Shown here piece after piece: positions 1 through 5,478 of a stretch of 8,032 nt of DNA. Made by a program: the position numbers and the translations under genes. Every line of letters starts with the position of its first letter. Position 1 is the first letter of the stretch. The stretch is taken from positions 1 through 8,032 of the forward strand of contig CALEQS010000158.1 in NCBI GenBank assembly GCA_937907975.1. The letters run 5' to 3'. The stretch comes from an uncultured Clostridia bacterium (GTDB lineage: Bacteria; Bacillota; Clostridia; Oscillospirales; Oscillospiraceae). The notes under the pieces were generated by a model. The model searched no databases. It worked only from the letters and a program-made list of their open reading frames with translations, and was not told the DNA's origin.

Positions 1-218
1 TACCTCGCTTTCATCGGATTTGCAGCTTTTTCTCGGATCTGTCGCCAACATCGCCGGGATTCTGGTTCAAATACCTCCAAACCTGTTTGTTCGCTCTCAG
101 TGCGAATGCTTTACTCACATACTGCGCGTTCTTAACTTACTCTGCGGCGTCTGCTGACTCGATCCACTGCATTCAGAATAGGCTGACCTTCTTGTGCATT
201 GGACTCATTCCTTTCTGT
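1..218 (-). ncRNA. Candidate non-coding RNA or long 5' leader (partial, runs off the left edge)
   Basis: This is the stretch downstream of the promoter at 225-253, read on the minus strand. All three minus frames are broken by stops, so it does not look like an ordinary gene. The transcript would be rich in purines and contain local pairings: a TTCGC/GCGAA hairpin with a 7-base loop (90-106), CGCCG/CGGCG complementarity between about 145 and 55, and alternative GAATGC/GCATTC pairing between 169-174 and 104-109. I see none of the signature motifs of tmRNA, RNase P RNA, SRP RNA or a T-box leader. The Firmicutes raiA-type RNAs, about 200 nt long, are one family worth testing, but I cannot match them from memory. 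The 3' end and any terminator lie outside the window. A leader of an off-window gene or a decayed gene are alternatives. Confidence 0.4.
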
Positions 219-224
219 GACTCT

Positions 225-253
225 AAAATAGCACAGGCCAGAGAAGGCGTCAA
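225..253 (-). promoter_or_regulatory. Strong sigma-70/SigA-type promoter reading leftward
   Basis: On the minus strand a -35 box TTGACG (253-248) is followed by exactly 17 bases and a -10 box TATTTT (230-225), predicting a start near position 218. Just upstream, at about 254-282, lies an AT-rich stretch resembling an UP element, as seen at strongly expressed stable-RNA genes. The -35 box and 17-base spacer match the promoters at 506-534 and 5415-5443, which supports this being a real promoter. No protein gene begins properly downstream of it. Confidence 0.6.
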
Positions 254-320
254 TGGATTTTAATGGTATTATTATTTAAAGATCCGGTCGTCAGTTTTTA
301 TTCTATTTCTGGAATGGCAA

Positions 321-350
321 ATGCCCCGCTCCAGAGGGAGGGCGGGGCAT
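321..350. repeat. Inverted repeat, GC-rich hairpin
   Basis: A perfect 9-bp stem, ATGCCCCGC (321-329) with GCGGGGCAT (342-350), encloses a 12-base loop. It has terminator-like strength, but neither side carries a convincing T-run: only three T's follow it on the minus strand, and an A-rich stretch follows on the plus strand. It may be a decayed or weak terminator, or a structure insulating the leftward promoter from the tetR region. Confidence 0.4.
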
Positions 351-396
351 CGTCAAAAAGAGATGAGAGAGAAAAGGAATGAAAAAGTTTGCTTGC

Positions 397-428
397 ATCA
401 GGAGCGGCTTGCGGCTTTCTCTCCTGAT
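397..428. repeat. Inverted repeat with 8-bp arms
   Basis: ATCAGGAG (397-404) pairs perfectly with CTCCTGAT (421-428) around a 16-base loop. No T-run follows, so it is not a standard terminator. It lies in the gap upstream of the TetR-family gene, before the -35 box at 506, and could be a regulatory site or RNA structure. No function can be assigned. Confidence 0.35.
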
Positions 429-437
429 CTGAATGTA

Positions 438-478
438 TCATAGCTGAAAAAACTTTAGCTTTTCTGAAAAAGCTATGA
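438..478. promoter_or_regulatory. Nested palindromes, possible operator upstream of the TetR gene
   Basis: An outer inverted repeat TCATAGCT (438-445) / AGCTATGA (471-478) contains an inner 18-bp palindrome with perfect 7-bp arms, AGCTTTT (457-463) and AAAAGCT (468-474), around four central bases. CTGAAAAA also occurs as a direct repeat at 444-451 and 464-471. An 18-bp dyad with short centre is the right size for a TetR-family operator. It lies about 30 bases upstream of the -35 box, where a repressor or activator could act. I found no second copy upstream of the HdeD gene, so its use as the TetR operator is inference. Confidence 0.35.
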
Positions 479-505
479 ACGATTTATGAATGCCTGCAAA
501 GCACC

Positions 506-534
506 TTGACGCGGCGGCCGGGGCCCGGTAAAAT
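506..534 (+). promoter_or_regulatory. Promoter of the TetR-family gene
   Basis: TTGACG (506-511), a 17-base spacer, and TAAAAT (529-534) predict transcription from about 541. The spacer contains a perfect 5-bp dyad, CCGGG-G-CCCGG (518-528), lying exactly between the boxes, where bound autorepressor would block polymerase. That dyad could also be a chance result of the GC-rich spacer. Confidence 0.65.
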
Positions 535-576
535 AGCATTATCGACGATCAATAAGCAGAATTTTCAGGAGAAGTT

Positions 577-1155
577 ATGACAAAACTCGTCAATCAGGCG
601 CTGATGCAGGCGCTGTGGAATATGTTGGAGGTAAAGCCGCTGGACAAAATCACGGTGAAGGACATCGTGACCGCCTGTGGCATCAACCGCAATACCTTCT
701 ACTATCATTATGAAGATATTTACGCCCTGCTGGAGGACTGCTTCCGCTCGGAGACAGAGCAGATTTTGGATGAGACGGCGGCCCACGAGAGTTTTTATGA
801 GGATTTTCTCCGGTCGGCGGCCTTCATTTTTGACCATAAGAAAGCGGTCATCCACATCTGCGAGTCCAAAAGCCGGGATGTGATCCGCCGCTACTTTGAG
901 GAAGTGGCCCAGGCCTTTGTGAGCCGATTTGTGCATCAGGCGGCCGGGGAGCGGCCGCTGACGGAGGATGATCTGAAATTCATCATCTCGTTCTATCGGA
1001 ATGCCCTGGTGGGCACCATGCTCCACTGGCTTCAGGAGGGTCTGCCGCCTTACCAGTTCGATGTGCTGCGCCGCCTGTCCGACTCATTTGATGCCACCAT
1101 TGAGGATATGATCCAGACCTGCCTTTCCGGGCGGGAAAAGGAGAAGGAGAACTGA
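577..1155 (+). CDS. TetR/AcrR-family transcriptional regulator
   Basis: This 192-residue protein is a likely ligand-responsive DNA-binding regulator acting in the cytoplasm as a dimer. Residues about 25-46 form the typical TetR helix-turn-helix, with the ITVKDIVTACGINRNTFYYH pattern including the recognition helix at 36-45. The rest is a helical ligand-binding and dimerisation domain resembling the family's C-terminal domain type found in Firmicutes (DhaS-like, TetR_C_8/33 type); its ligand cannot be read from sequence. The ATG at 577 is well supported by AGGAGA at 567-572. It has its own promoter and terminator, so it is monocistronic. It lies directly upstream, on the same strand, of a membrane protein gene and an oleate hydratase gene, so control of that operon in response to unsaturated fatty acids is a reasonable inference. 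Length is normal for the family and nothing is missing. Confidence 0.93.
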   Translation: MTKLVNQALMQALWNMLEVKPLDKITVKDIVTACGINRNTFYYHYEDIYALLEDCFRSETEQILDETAAHESFYEDFLRSAAFIFDHKKAVIHICESKSRDVIRRYFEEVAQAFVSRFVHQAAGERPLTEDDLKFIISFYRNALVGTMLHWLQEGLPPYQFDVLRRLSDSFDATIEDMIQTCLSGREKEKEN

Positions 1156-1168
1156 ACTTAAACACTTT

Positions 1169-1206
1169 GCGCGCCGTGTTCAATTTTTGGGCACGGCGCG
1201 CTTTTT
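1169..1206 (+). terminator. Rho-independent terminator after the TetR gene
   Basis: A perfect 10-bp GC-rich stem, GCGCGCCGTG (1169-1178) with CACGGCGCGC (1192-1201), has a 13-base loop and is followed directly by TTTTT (1202-1206). It begins 13 bases after the TetR stop codon. It separates the regulator transcript from the HdeD/oleate hydratase operon, and shows that the in-frame start at 1167 is not the real start of the next gene. Confidence 0.88.
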
Positions 1207-1211
1207 GTCTG

Positions 1212-1240
1212 TATTCATCTGCAGGGAAGCGGGGTAAGAT
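1212..1240 (+). promoter_or_regulatory. Weak candidate promoter for the HdeD/oleate hydratase operon
   Basis: TATTCA (1212-1217), 17 bases, then TAAGAT (1235-1240), with a start near 1247. The -35 box matches consensus at only three positions, so this promoter would be weak or need an activator. A promoter is expected here because a terminator lies just upstream and the gene starts at 1266. Confidence 0.35.
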
Positions 1241-1265
1241 AGGCACAACGAAAGGATGTGAGCAT

Positions 1266-1850
1266 ATGGGAAGCATGAATCGCCTGCGGGCGGTCAAGAC
1301 ATCCTACTGTATTCTCTCTGGCTGCATCGCGGTGCTGGGTCTGATCTTTCTGATCTGGCCGCAGATCTCGCTTTCGGTGCTGTGCCGTATCAGCGGCTGT
1401 GTCCTGCTGGCCGGCGGTATTATCAAGGTGGTGAGCTACTTCACAAAGGATCTCTACCAGCTGGCGTTTCAGTTCGATTTGGCGCTGGGCATCACCATGA
1501 TCGTCATTGCAGCGGTCATGATCTTCCACACAAAGGCATTGCTGTCCATGCTCACAGTGTGTATCGGGCTATTTATGCTGTTCGATGCGGCGCTGCGGGT
1601 GCAGACTGCGCTGGACGCCCGCCGCTTCGGCGAGGAGCGCTGGTGGCTGGTGCTGGCACTGTCCATCCTGGTGGCGCTGGCGGGAATCCTGCTCATCCTG
1701 ATGCCCTTCGCGGCGCAGGGCGTGATCCTGCGCATTGTGGGACTCAATCTGGTGCTGGACGGCGCACTGAACTTCTGGCTGGCCAAGACCACCGTGAAGG
1801 TCCCCAAAGATGTCCCGTATGAAATTATGGAAGATGAACATTCTATCTGA
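1266..1850 (+). CDS. HdeD/DUF308-family six-helix membrane protein
   Basis: This is a 194-residue integral inner-membrane protein. Six hydrophobic segments fall at about residues 13-31, 38-57, 70-88, 91-110, 126-146 and 152-172, with a charged cytosolic-type tail. The pattern of glycine-rich helices arranged as repeats of helix pairs is typical of DUF308 (HdeD-like) proteins. E. coli HdeD is linked to acid resistance at high cell density, but the molecular activity of the family is unknown. The ATG at 1266 is preferred because AAGGA at 1252-1256 sits nine bases upstream; an in-frame ATG at 1167 would begin inside the preceding terminator and add a poor 33-residue head. The stop is 17 bases before the oleate hydratase start with no terminator between, so the two are co-transcribed. 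A role in membrane adaptation to fatty acids is inferred from this context only. Confidence 0.85.
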   Translation: MGSMNRLRAVKTSYCILSGCIAVLGLIFLIWPQISLSVLCRISGCVLLAGGIIKVVSYFTKDLYQLAFQFDLALGITMIVIAAVMIFHTKALLSMLTVCIGLFMLFDAALRVQTALDARRFGEERWWLVLALSILVALAGILLILMPFAAQGVILRIVGLNLVLDGALNFWLAKTTVKVPKDVPYEIMEDEHSI

Positions 1851-1867
1851 GAAAGGCGGATTTTATC

Positions 1868-3847
1868 ATGAGTAAGTTTAAGACGAAAGATTGGGCAAAG
1901 CTGGGTGCCGCTGTGGCCGCCGCAGGTGTGGGGGCTGCGACCGGCGCACTGGCCGCAAAACGGGCGAAGCAGTCCGCAGGTAAAAAGCAGGAGAAAAAGG
2001 CCGCAGAGGCGCTGCGCCTGAGCACCTACCGCAACACGGAGCGGGGCGCCAACGCTAGGAACAGCAAGGGCATTTACTATTCCAACGGCAACTACGAGGC
2101 CTTTGCCCGCCCCGAAAAGCCTGAGGGCGTGGATCAGAAGTCCGCATGGCTGGTGGGCAGCGGCCTGGCCTCTCTGGCGGCGGCCTGCTTTCTGGTGCGC
2201 GACGGCCAGATGAAGGGTGAGAATATCCACATTCTTGAGGCTATGGACATCGCCGGCGGCGCCTGCGACGGCATCAACGATCCCACCCGCGGCTATGTGA
2301 TGCGGGGCGGCCGGGAAATGGAGAACCACTTCGAGTGCCTGTGGGATCTGTTCCGCAGCATTCCGTCTCTGGAGACTCCGGATGCCTCTGTGCTGGATGA
2401 GTATTACTGGCTCAATAAGCACGACCCCAACTACTCCCTGTGCCGTGCCACAGTCAATCGGGGCGAGGACGCCCACACCGACGGTCAGTTCCATCTGAGC
2501 CAGAAGGGCTGCATGGAGATCATGAAGCTGTTCTTCACTCCGGATGAGGACCTTTATGACAAGACCATTGAGGACTTCTTCGATGATGAAGTGTTCTCCT
2601 CCGACTTCTGGCTGTACTGGCGCACCATGTTCGCCTTTGAAAACTGGCACAGCGCACTGGAGATGAAGCTCTATATCCAGCGCTTCATCCACCACATCGG
2701 CGGCCTGCCCGACTTCTCCGCGCTGAAGTTCACCAAGTACAATCAGTATGAGTCCCTGATCCTGCCTGTGCAGAAGTATCTGGAGAGCCACGGCGTTCAG
2801 TTCCAGTTCAACACCGAGGTCACCAATGTGGTCTTCGACTTTGACGGCGAGAAAAAGACCGCCAAGAAGATCGTCTGCAAGGTGAACGGCGAGGAGCGGG
2901 AGATCGAGCTGACCGAGAACGACCTGGTGTTTGTCACCAACGGCAGCTGCACCGAGGGCACCATCTATGGTGACCACACCCACGCCCCCGTAGGTGACGC
3001 CGAGGTGCGCACCAGCGGCTGCTGGAGCCTGTGGAAGAACATCGCCGCTCAGCACCCCTCTTTCGGCCATCCGGAGAAGTTCTGCGGCGACACCTCTCGT
3101 TCCAACTGGGAGTCTGCCACCATCACCACCGACAACGAGGAGATCATTCAGCAGATCGAGAAGATCTGCAAGCGCGATCCCCGCTCTGGCCGGGTGGTCA
3201 CCGGCGGCATCGTCAGCTGCAAGGATTCCAGCTGGCTGCTGAGCTGGACGATCAACCGTCAGGGCCAGTTTAAGGAGCAGGCCAAGAAGGATGTGTGCAT
3301 CTGGGTGTATGCCCTGTTCACCGATAAGCCCGGTGACTATGTGAAGAAGCCCATGAAGGAGTGCACCGGCATGGAGATCACCCAGGAGTGGCTGTACCAT
3401 CTGGGTCTGCCGATCGAGCATATTGACGGCCTTGCCCGCCATGCCTGCAATGCCACCCCGACCATGATGCCCTATATCACCGCCTTCTTCATGCCCCGCC
3501 GCAAGGGAGACCGCCCGGATGTCATTCCTGACGGCAGCGTGAACTTCGCCTTCCTCGGTCAGTTCGCTGAGACCCCGAGAGATACCATCTTTACCACCGA
3601 GTACTCCGTCCGCACCGCTATGGAGGCTGTCTACGGCCTGCTGGGCGTGGACCGCGGCGTGCCGGAGGTCTGGGGCAGCGTCTATGATGTGCGCGCTCTG
3701 CTGGACAGCACCGTCAAGCTGATGGACGGCAAGTCCCCGCTGGATGTCCTGCCGCCTGCCCTGAACCCGATCAAGAACCTGGTGCTCAAGAAGATCCATG
3801 GCACGGTCATTGAAAAACTGCTGAAGGATCACGATGTGATCCGATAA
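1868..3847 (+). CDS. ohyA: Oleate hydratase (MCRA family, FAD-dependent), with N-terminal extension
   Basis: This 659-residue enzyme adds water to the cis-9 double bond of oleate and similar free fatty acids, giving 10-hydroxystearate (EC 4.2.1.53). The family protects bacteria from toxic unsaturated fatty acids. The FAD-binding Rossmann motif lies at 94-105 (G97, G99) with E124 ending the second strand. The RGGREMENHFE motif at 146-156 carries E150, and Y269 lies 119 residues later; this matches the spacing of the catalytic Glu/Tyr pair in characterised homologues (E82/Y201 in Staphylococcus aureus, E122/Y241 in Elizabethkingia, from memory). The C-terminal LNPIKNLVLKKIH region resembles the amphipathic membrane-binding end of the family. 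Unusual is the first 68 or so residues: an Ala/Gly-rich hydrophobic stretch (10-31) then a Lys-rich linker. The start is supported by AGGCGGA at 1854-1860. Codon use is strongly biased, suggesting high expression. Operon partner of the HdeD-like gene. Confidence 0.95.
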   Translation: MSKFKTKDWAKLGAAVAAAGVGAATGALAAKRAKQSAGKKQEKKAAEALRLSTYRNTERGANARNSKGIYYSNGNYEAFARPEKPEGVDQKSAWLVGSGLASLAAACFLVRDGQMKGENIHILEAMDIAGGACDGINDPTRGYVMRGGREMENHFECLWDLFRSIPSLETPDASVLDEYYWLNKHDPNYSLCRATVNRGEDAHTDGQFHLSQKGCMEIMKLFFTPDEDLYDKTIEDFFDDEVFSSDFWLYWRTMFAFENWHSALEMKLYIQRFIHHIGGLPDFSALKFTKYNQYESLILPVQKYLESHGVQFQFNTEVTNVVFDFDGEKKTAKKIVCKVNGEEREIELTENDLVFVTNGSCTEGTIYGDHTHAPVGDAEVRTSGCWSLWKNIAAQHPSFGHPEKFCGDTSRSNWESATITTDNEEIIQQIEKICKRDPRSGRVVTGGIVSCKDSSWLLSWTINRQGQFKEQAKKDVCIWVYALFTDKPGDYVKKPMKECTGMEITQEWLYHLGLPIEHIDGLARHACNATPTMMPYITAFFMPRRKGDRPDVIPDGSVNFAFLGQFAETPRDTIFTTEYSVRTAMEAVYGLLGVDRGVPEVWGSVYDVRALLDSTVKLMDGKSPLDVLPPALNPIKNLVLKKIHGTVIEKLLKDHDVIR

Positions 3848-3851
3848 AACA

Positions 3852-3883
3852 AAAGCGGCCAGAGCGAAAGCTCCGGCCGCTTT
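3852..3883. terminator. Bidirectional terminator between the convergent ohyA and AAA+ genes
   Basis: AAAGCGGCC (3852-3860) pairs with GGCCGCTTT (3875-3883); after one A/C mismatch an inner GAGC/GCTC stem closes on a GAAA (GNRA) tetraloop at 3866-3869. On the plus strand TTTGATTATTTATT follows. On the minus strand CTTTTGTTTTATC follows, so it can serve the genes on both sides. It starts 4 bases after the oleate hydratase stop and ends 6 bases before the AAA+ gene's stop. Confidence 0.88.
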
Positions 3884-3889
3884 GATTAT

Positions 3890-5305
3890 TTATTCCGTTT
3901 CCTGTTCGCCTGCGGCGGCGTCGAAGTCTGCCTCAGTGATCAGCATCAGGTCGTCCTTTGTGGGCGCTTCCATGGCGGCCACACGGTCAGACTGGCAGGC
4001 CACCAGTTTTTCAAACAGGTTGCGCACCTCACGGGCGTTGCCGAAGTTCTCGTCCCGGCTTTCATAGGCCTCAGCCAGCAGCTTCGCGGCCTTTTCCTTT
4101 GCCTCATCAGAGAGTGTGTAGCTGTTGCGGCGGCACTGGGACTCCAGAATGGACAGCAGCTGGTCGGCGGTGTAATCCTCAAAGTAAAAATACTTATTGA
4201 AACGGGATTCCAGTCCCGGGTTGGAGTGGATGAATTGCTGCATCAGGTTGGTGTAGCCGGCCACAATGACGATGAGATCGTCCCGATGATCCTCCATGTT
4301 TTTCAGCAGGATCTCAATGGCTTCCTTGCCGAAGTCGTTGGCACCCTCCTGGCTGGTGAGCGAGTAAGCCTCGTCAATGAAGAGCACACCGCCCATGGCT
4401 TTGGTGATGACCTCCTGCGTTTTGATGGCAGTCTGGCCCACATAGCCGGCCACCAGACCGGAGCGGTCGGTCTCCACCAGTTGCCCCTTGGACAGCACGC
4501 CGATGGCGTGATAGAGCCGGGCCAGCAGCCGGGCCACCGTGGTCTTGCCGGTGCCTGGGTTGCCCAGAAACACCAGATGCAGGCTCATCGGCGGCACGGA
4601 CAGTCCGTTTTCCTCCCGCAGACGGCGCACCTTGACCAGATTGATGAGACTGCGCACATCCTTCTTGACCTGCTCCAGACCGCACAGCTCGTCCAGTTCA
4701 GCCAGCAGATCCTCCACCTTTTCCACCGGCGGCACCTCGGGCGCATCGGCCGCCGCTTCTGTCTTTGCTTCCGTCTGGGCCCTGGCTGCGTCGGGAGCGG
4801 TGGTGATATAGTCCTGCGGGCGGAAGCTGTCGCCCTTTGACTCGGCGACGGCGATCAATGTCTGTGTGCAGCTGTCCACATAGGCGGCCTCTTCAGCGGT
4901 CACTTCATCGTCCACAGCAGCGAAGAGCAGCAGCAGAATGGAGCACAGCTCCGTGAATTTCTTGGCGCTGTTCCGGCGGGAGACCTGATCCGCCCGCACC
5001 AGATCAGCGAAAAAGGCGGGCGGCGTGAACTCGGGCGCGCCCTCTACGGCGGAGCACAGTTCAAAAAACAGAATGGAGGGGGCTGTGTTTTCACCGGAGC
5101 AGATGGCGTTGTAGGCGTCAACGTGTTTTTCGGTCACGGAGGGGCCGTGCTTCCACACGGCCAGCGCACAGCGCCGGAAGAATGGGTCGGCCTCCTGCAT
5201 AAAGTTGAGTCGCTGGGTGGGATCGCACAGCGTGCGGGCAAAGGCCTGAATGCCTGCCCGGTACTTCTGCTCTACCATTTTGACTGTGATCTTGTCCTTG
5301 CTCAT
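3890..5305 (-). CDS. AAA+ ATPase of the CbbX/SpoVK type with a helical, possibly TerB-like, N-terminal domain
   Basis: The 471-residue protein has a complete C-terminal AAA+ module at about 200-465: Walker A GNPGTGKT (248-255), pore-loop-like YVGQT (288-292), Walker B VLFIDEAY (307-314), sensor 1 region at 346-353, arginine finger R368 in NPGLESRF, and sensor 2 R425 in GNAREVRN. This layout is that of SpoVK, CbbX and the EccA-like ATPases, hexameric motors that remodel protein complexes; SpoVK is named for a sporulation defect and CbbX activates Rubisco. The N-terminal 165 residues are helical, and the segment near 122-158 with VDDEVTAEEAAYVDS resembles TerB-like domains, a tentative reading. 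An Ala/Pro/Glu-rich linker (about 170-195) joins them. The start is fixed by AGGAGG five bases upstream (5311-5316). It is cytosolic, with no signal peptide. Monocistronic and divergent from the Big2 gene; its substrate is unknown. Confidence 0.9.
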   Translation of the reverse strand: MSKDKITVKMVEQKYRAGIQAFARTLCDPTQRLNFMQEADPFFRRCALAVWKHGPSVTEKHVDAYNAICSGENTAPSILFFELCSAVEGAPEFTPPAFFADLVRADQVSRRNSAKKFTELCSILLLLFAAVDDEVTAEEAAYVDSCTQTLIAVAESKGDSFRPQDYITTAPDAARAQTEAKTEAAADAPEVPPVEKVEDLLAELDELCGLEQVKKDVRSLINLVKVRRLREENGLSVPPMSLHLVFLGNPGTGKTTVARLLARLYHAIGVLSKGQLVETDRSGLVAGYVGQTAIKTQEVITKAMGGVLFIDEAYSLTSQEGANDFGKEAIEILLKNMEDHRDDLIVIVAGYTNLMQQFIHSNPGLESRFNKYFYFEDYTADQLLSILESQCRRNSYTLSDEAKEKAAKLLAEAYESRDENFGNAREVRNLFEKLVACQSDRVAAMEAPTKDDLMLITEADFDAAAGEQETE

Positions 5306-5339
5306 GGCAGCCTCCTGAAATTTGCACGATATTTATCTC

Positions 5340-5369
5340 ATTATACGCCCGGCGCGGGGAAGCGGTCAA
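5340..5369 (-). promoter_or_regulatory. Promoter of the AAA+ ATPase gene
   Basis: On the minus strand TTGACC (5369-5364) is followed by an 18-base GC-rich spacer and a perfect TATAAT (5345-5340), predicting a start near 5333, some 28 bases before the ATG. Confidence 0.78.
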
Positions 5370-5414
5370 GCAAAAGCGGGCGATGGTTTGTGCGTGGAAA
5401 TTATGCGTTAGCGG

Positions 5415-5443
5415 TTGACGAAAAGCCTGAAATTGAGTAAAAT
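5415..5443 (+). promoter_or_regulatory. Promoter of the zinc-ribbon/Big2 protein gene
   Basis: TTGACG (5415-5420), 17 bases, TAAAAT (5438-5443), the same boxes and spacing as the TetR gene promoter. It is divergent from the AAA+ promoter, with 45 bases between the two -35 boxes, so a single regulator could bind between them and affect both genes. Confidence 0.75.
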
Positions 5444-5478
5444 ACTTTATGTTACCCTAGGACAAGGAGGATCAACCT

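Noticed and set aside
3..263. Plus-strand frame open from the window edge to TAA at 261-263
   Set aside because: No RBS-supported start inside, no family resemblance (Ser/Cys/Phe/Leu-rich), and the leftward promoter overlaps its end. Openness is probably a by-product of the composition.
379..432. Short plus-strand ORF MKKFACIRSGLRLSLLI after AAAAGGA
   Set aside because: The purine-rich stretch touches the ATG, too close for a working RBS. The ORF has 17 codons, no clear promoter, and overlaps a hairpin. A leader peptide is possible but not supported.
1167..1265. Longer start (ATG at 1167) for the HdeD-like protein
   Set aside because: It lies in the terminator hairpin of the TetR gene, has no RBS, and adds a non-membrane head unlike the family. 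The ATG at 1266 has AAGGA nine bases upstream.
1469..3832. Very long open frame (787 codons) on the minus strand opposite the HdeD and oleate hydratase genes
   Set aside because: It mirrors genes whose families are clear. The predicted protein is a His/Val/Gly/Leu-rich shadow produced by strong GC-ending codon bias, and it has no recognisable motifs.
4226..4840. 204-codon plus-strand frame inside the AAA+ gene
   Set aside because: Antisense to the Walker and sensor motifs of a well-supported gene; rich in His, Gln and Leu with no domain signs.
5306..5478. Possible small gene in the divergent intergenic gap
   Set aside because: The space is accounted for by two promoters and two ribosome binding sites; no short ORF with its own RBS is visible.
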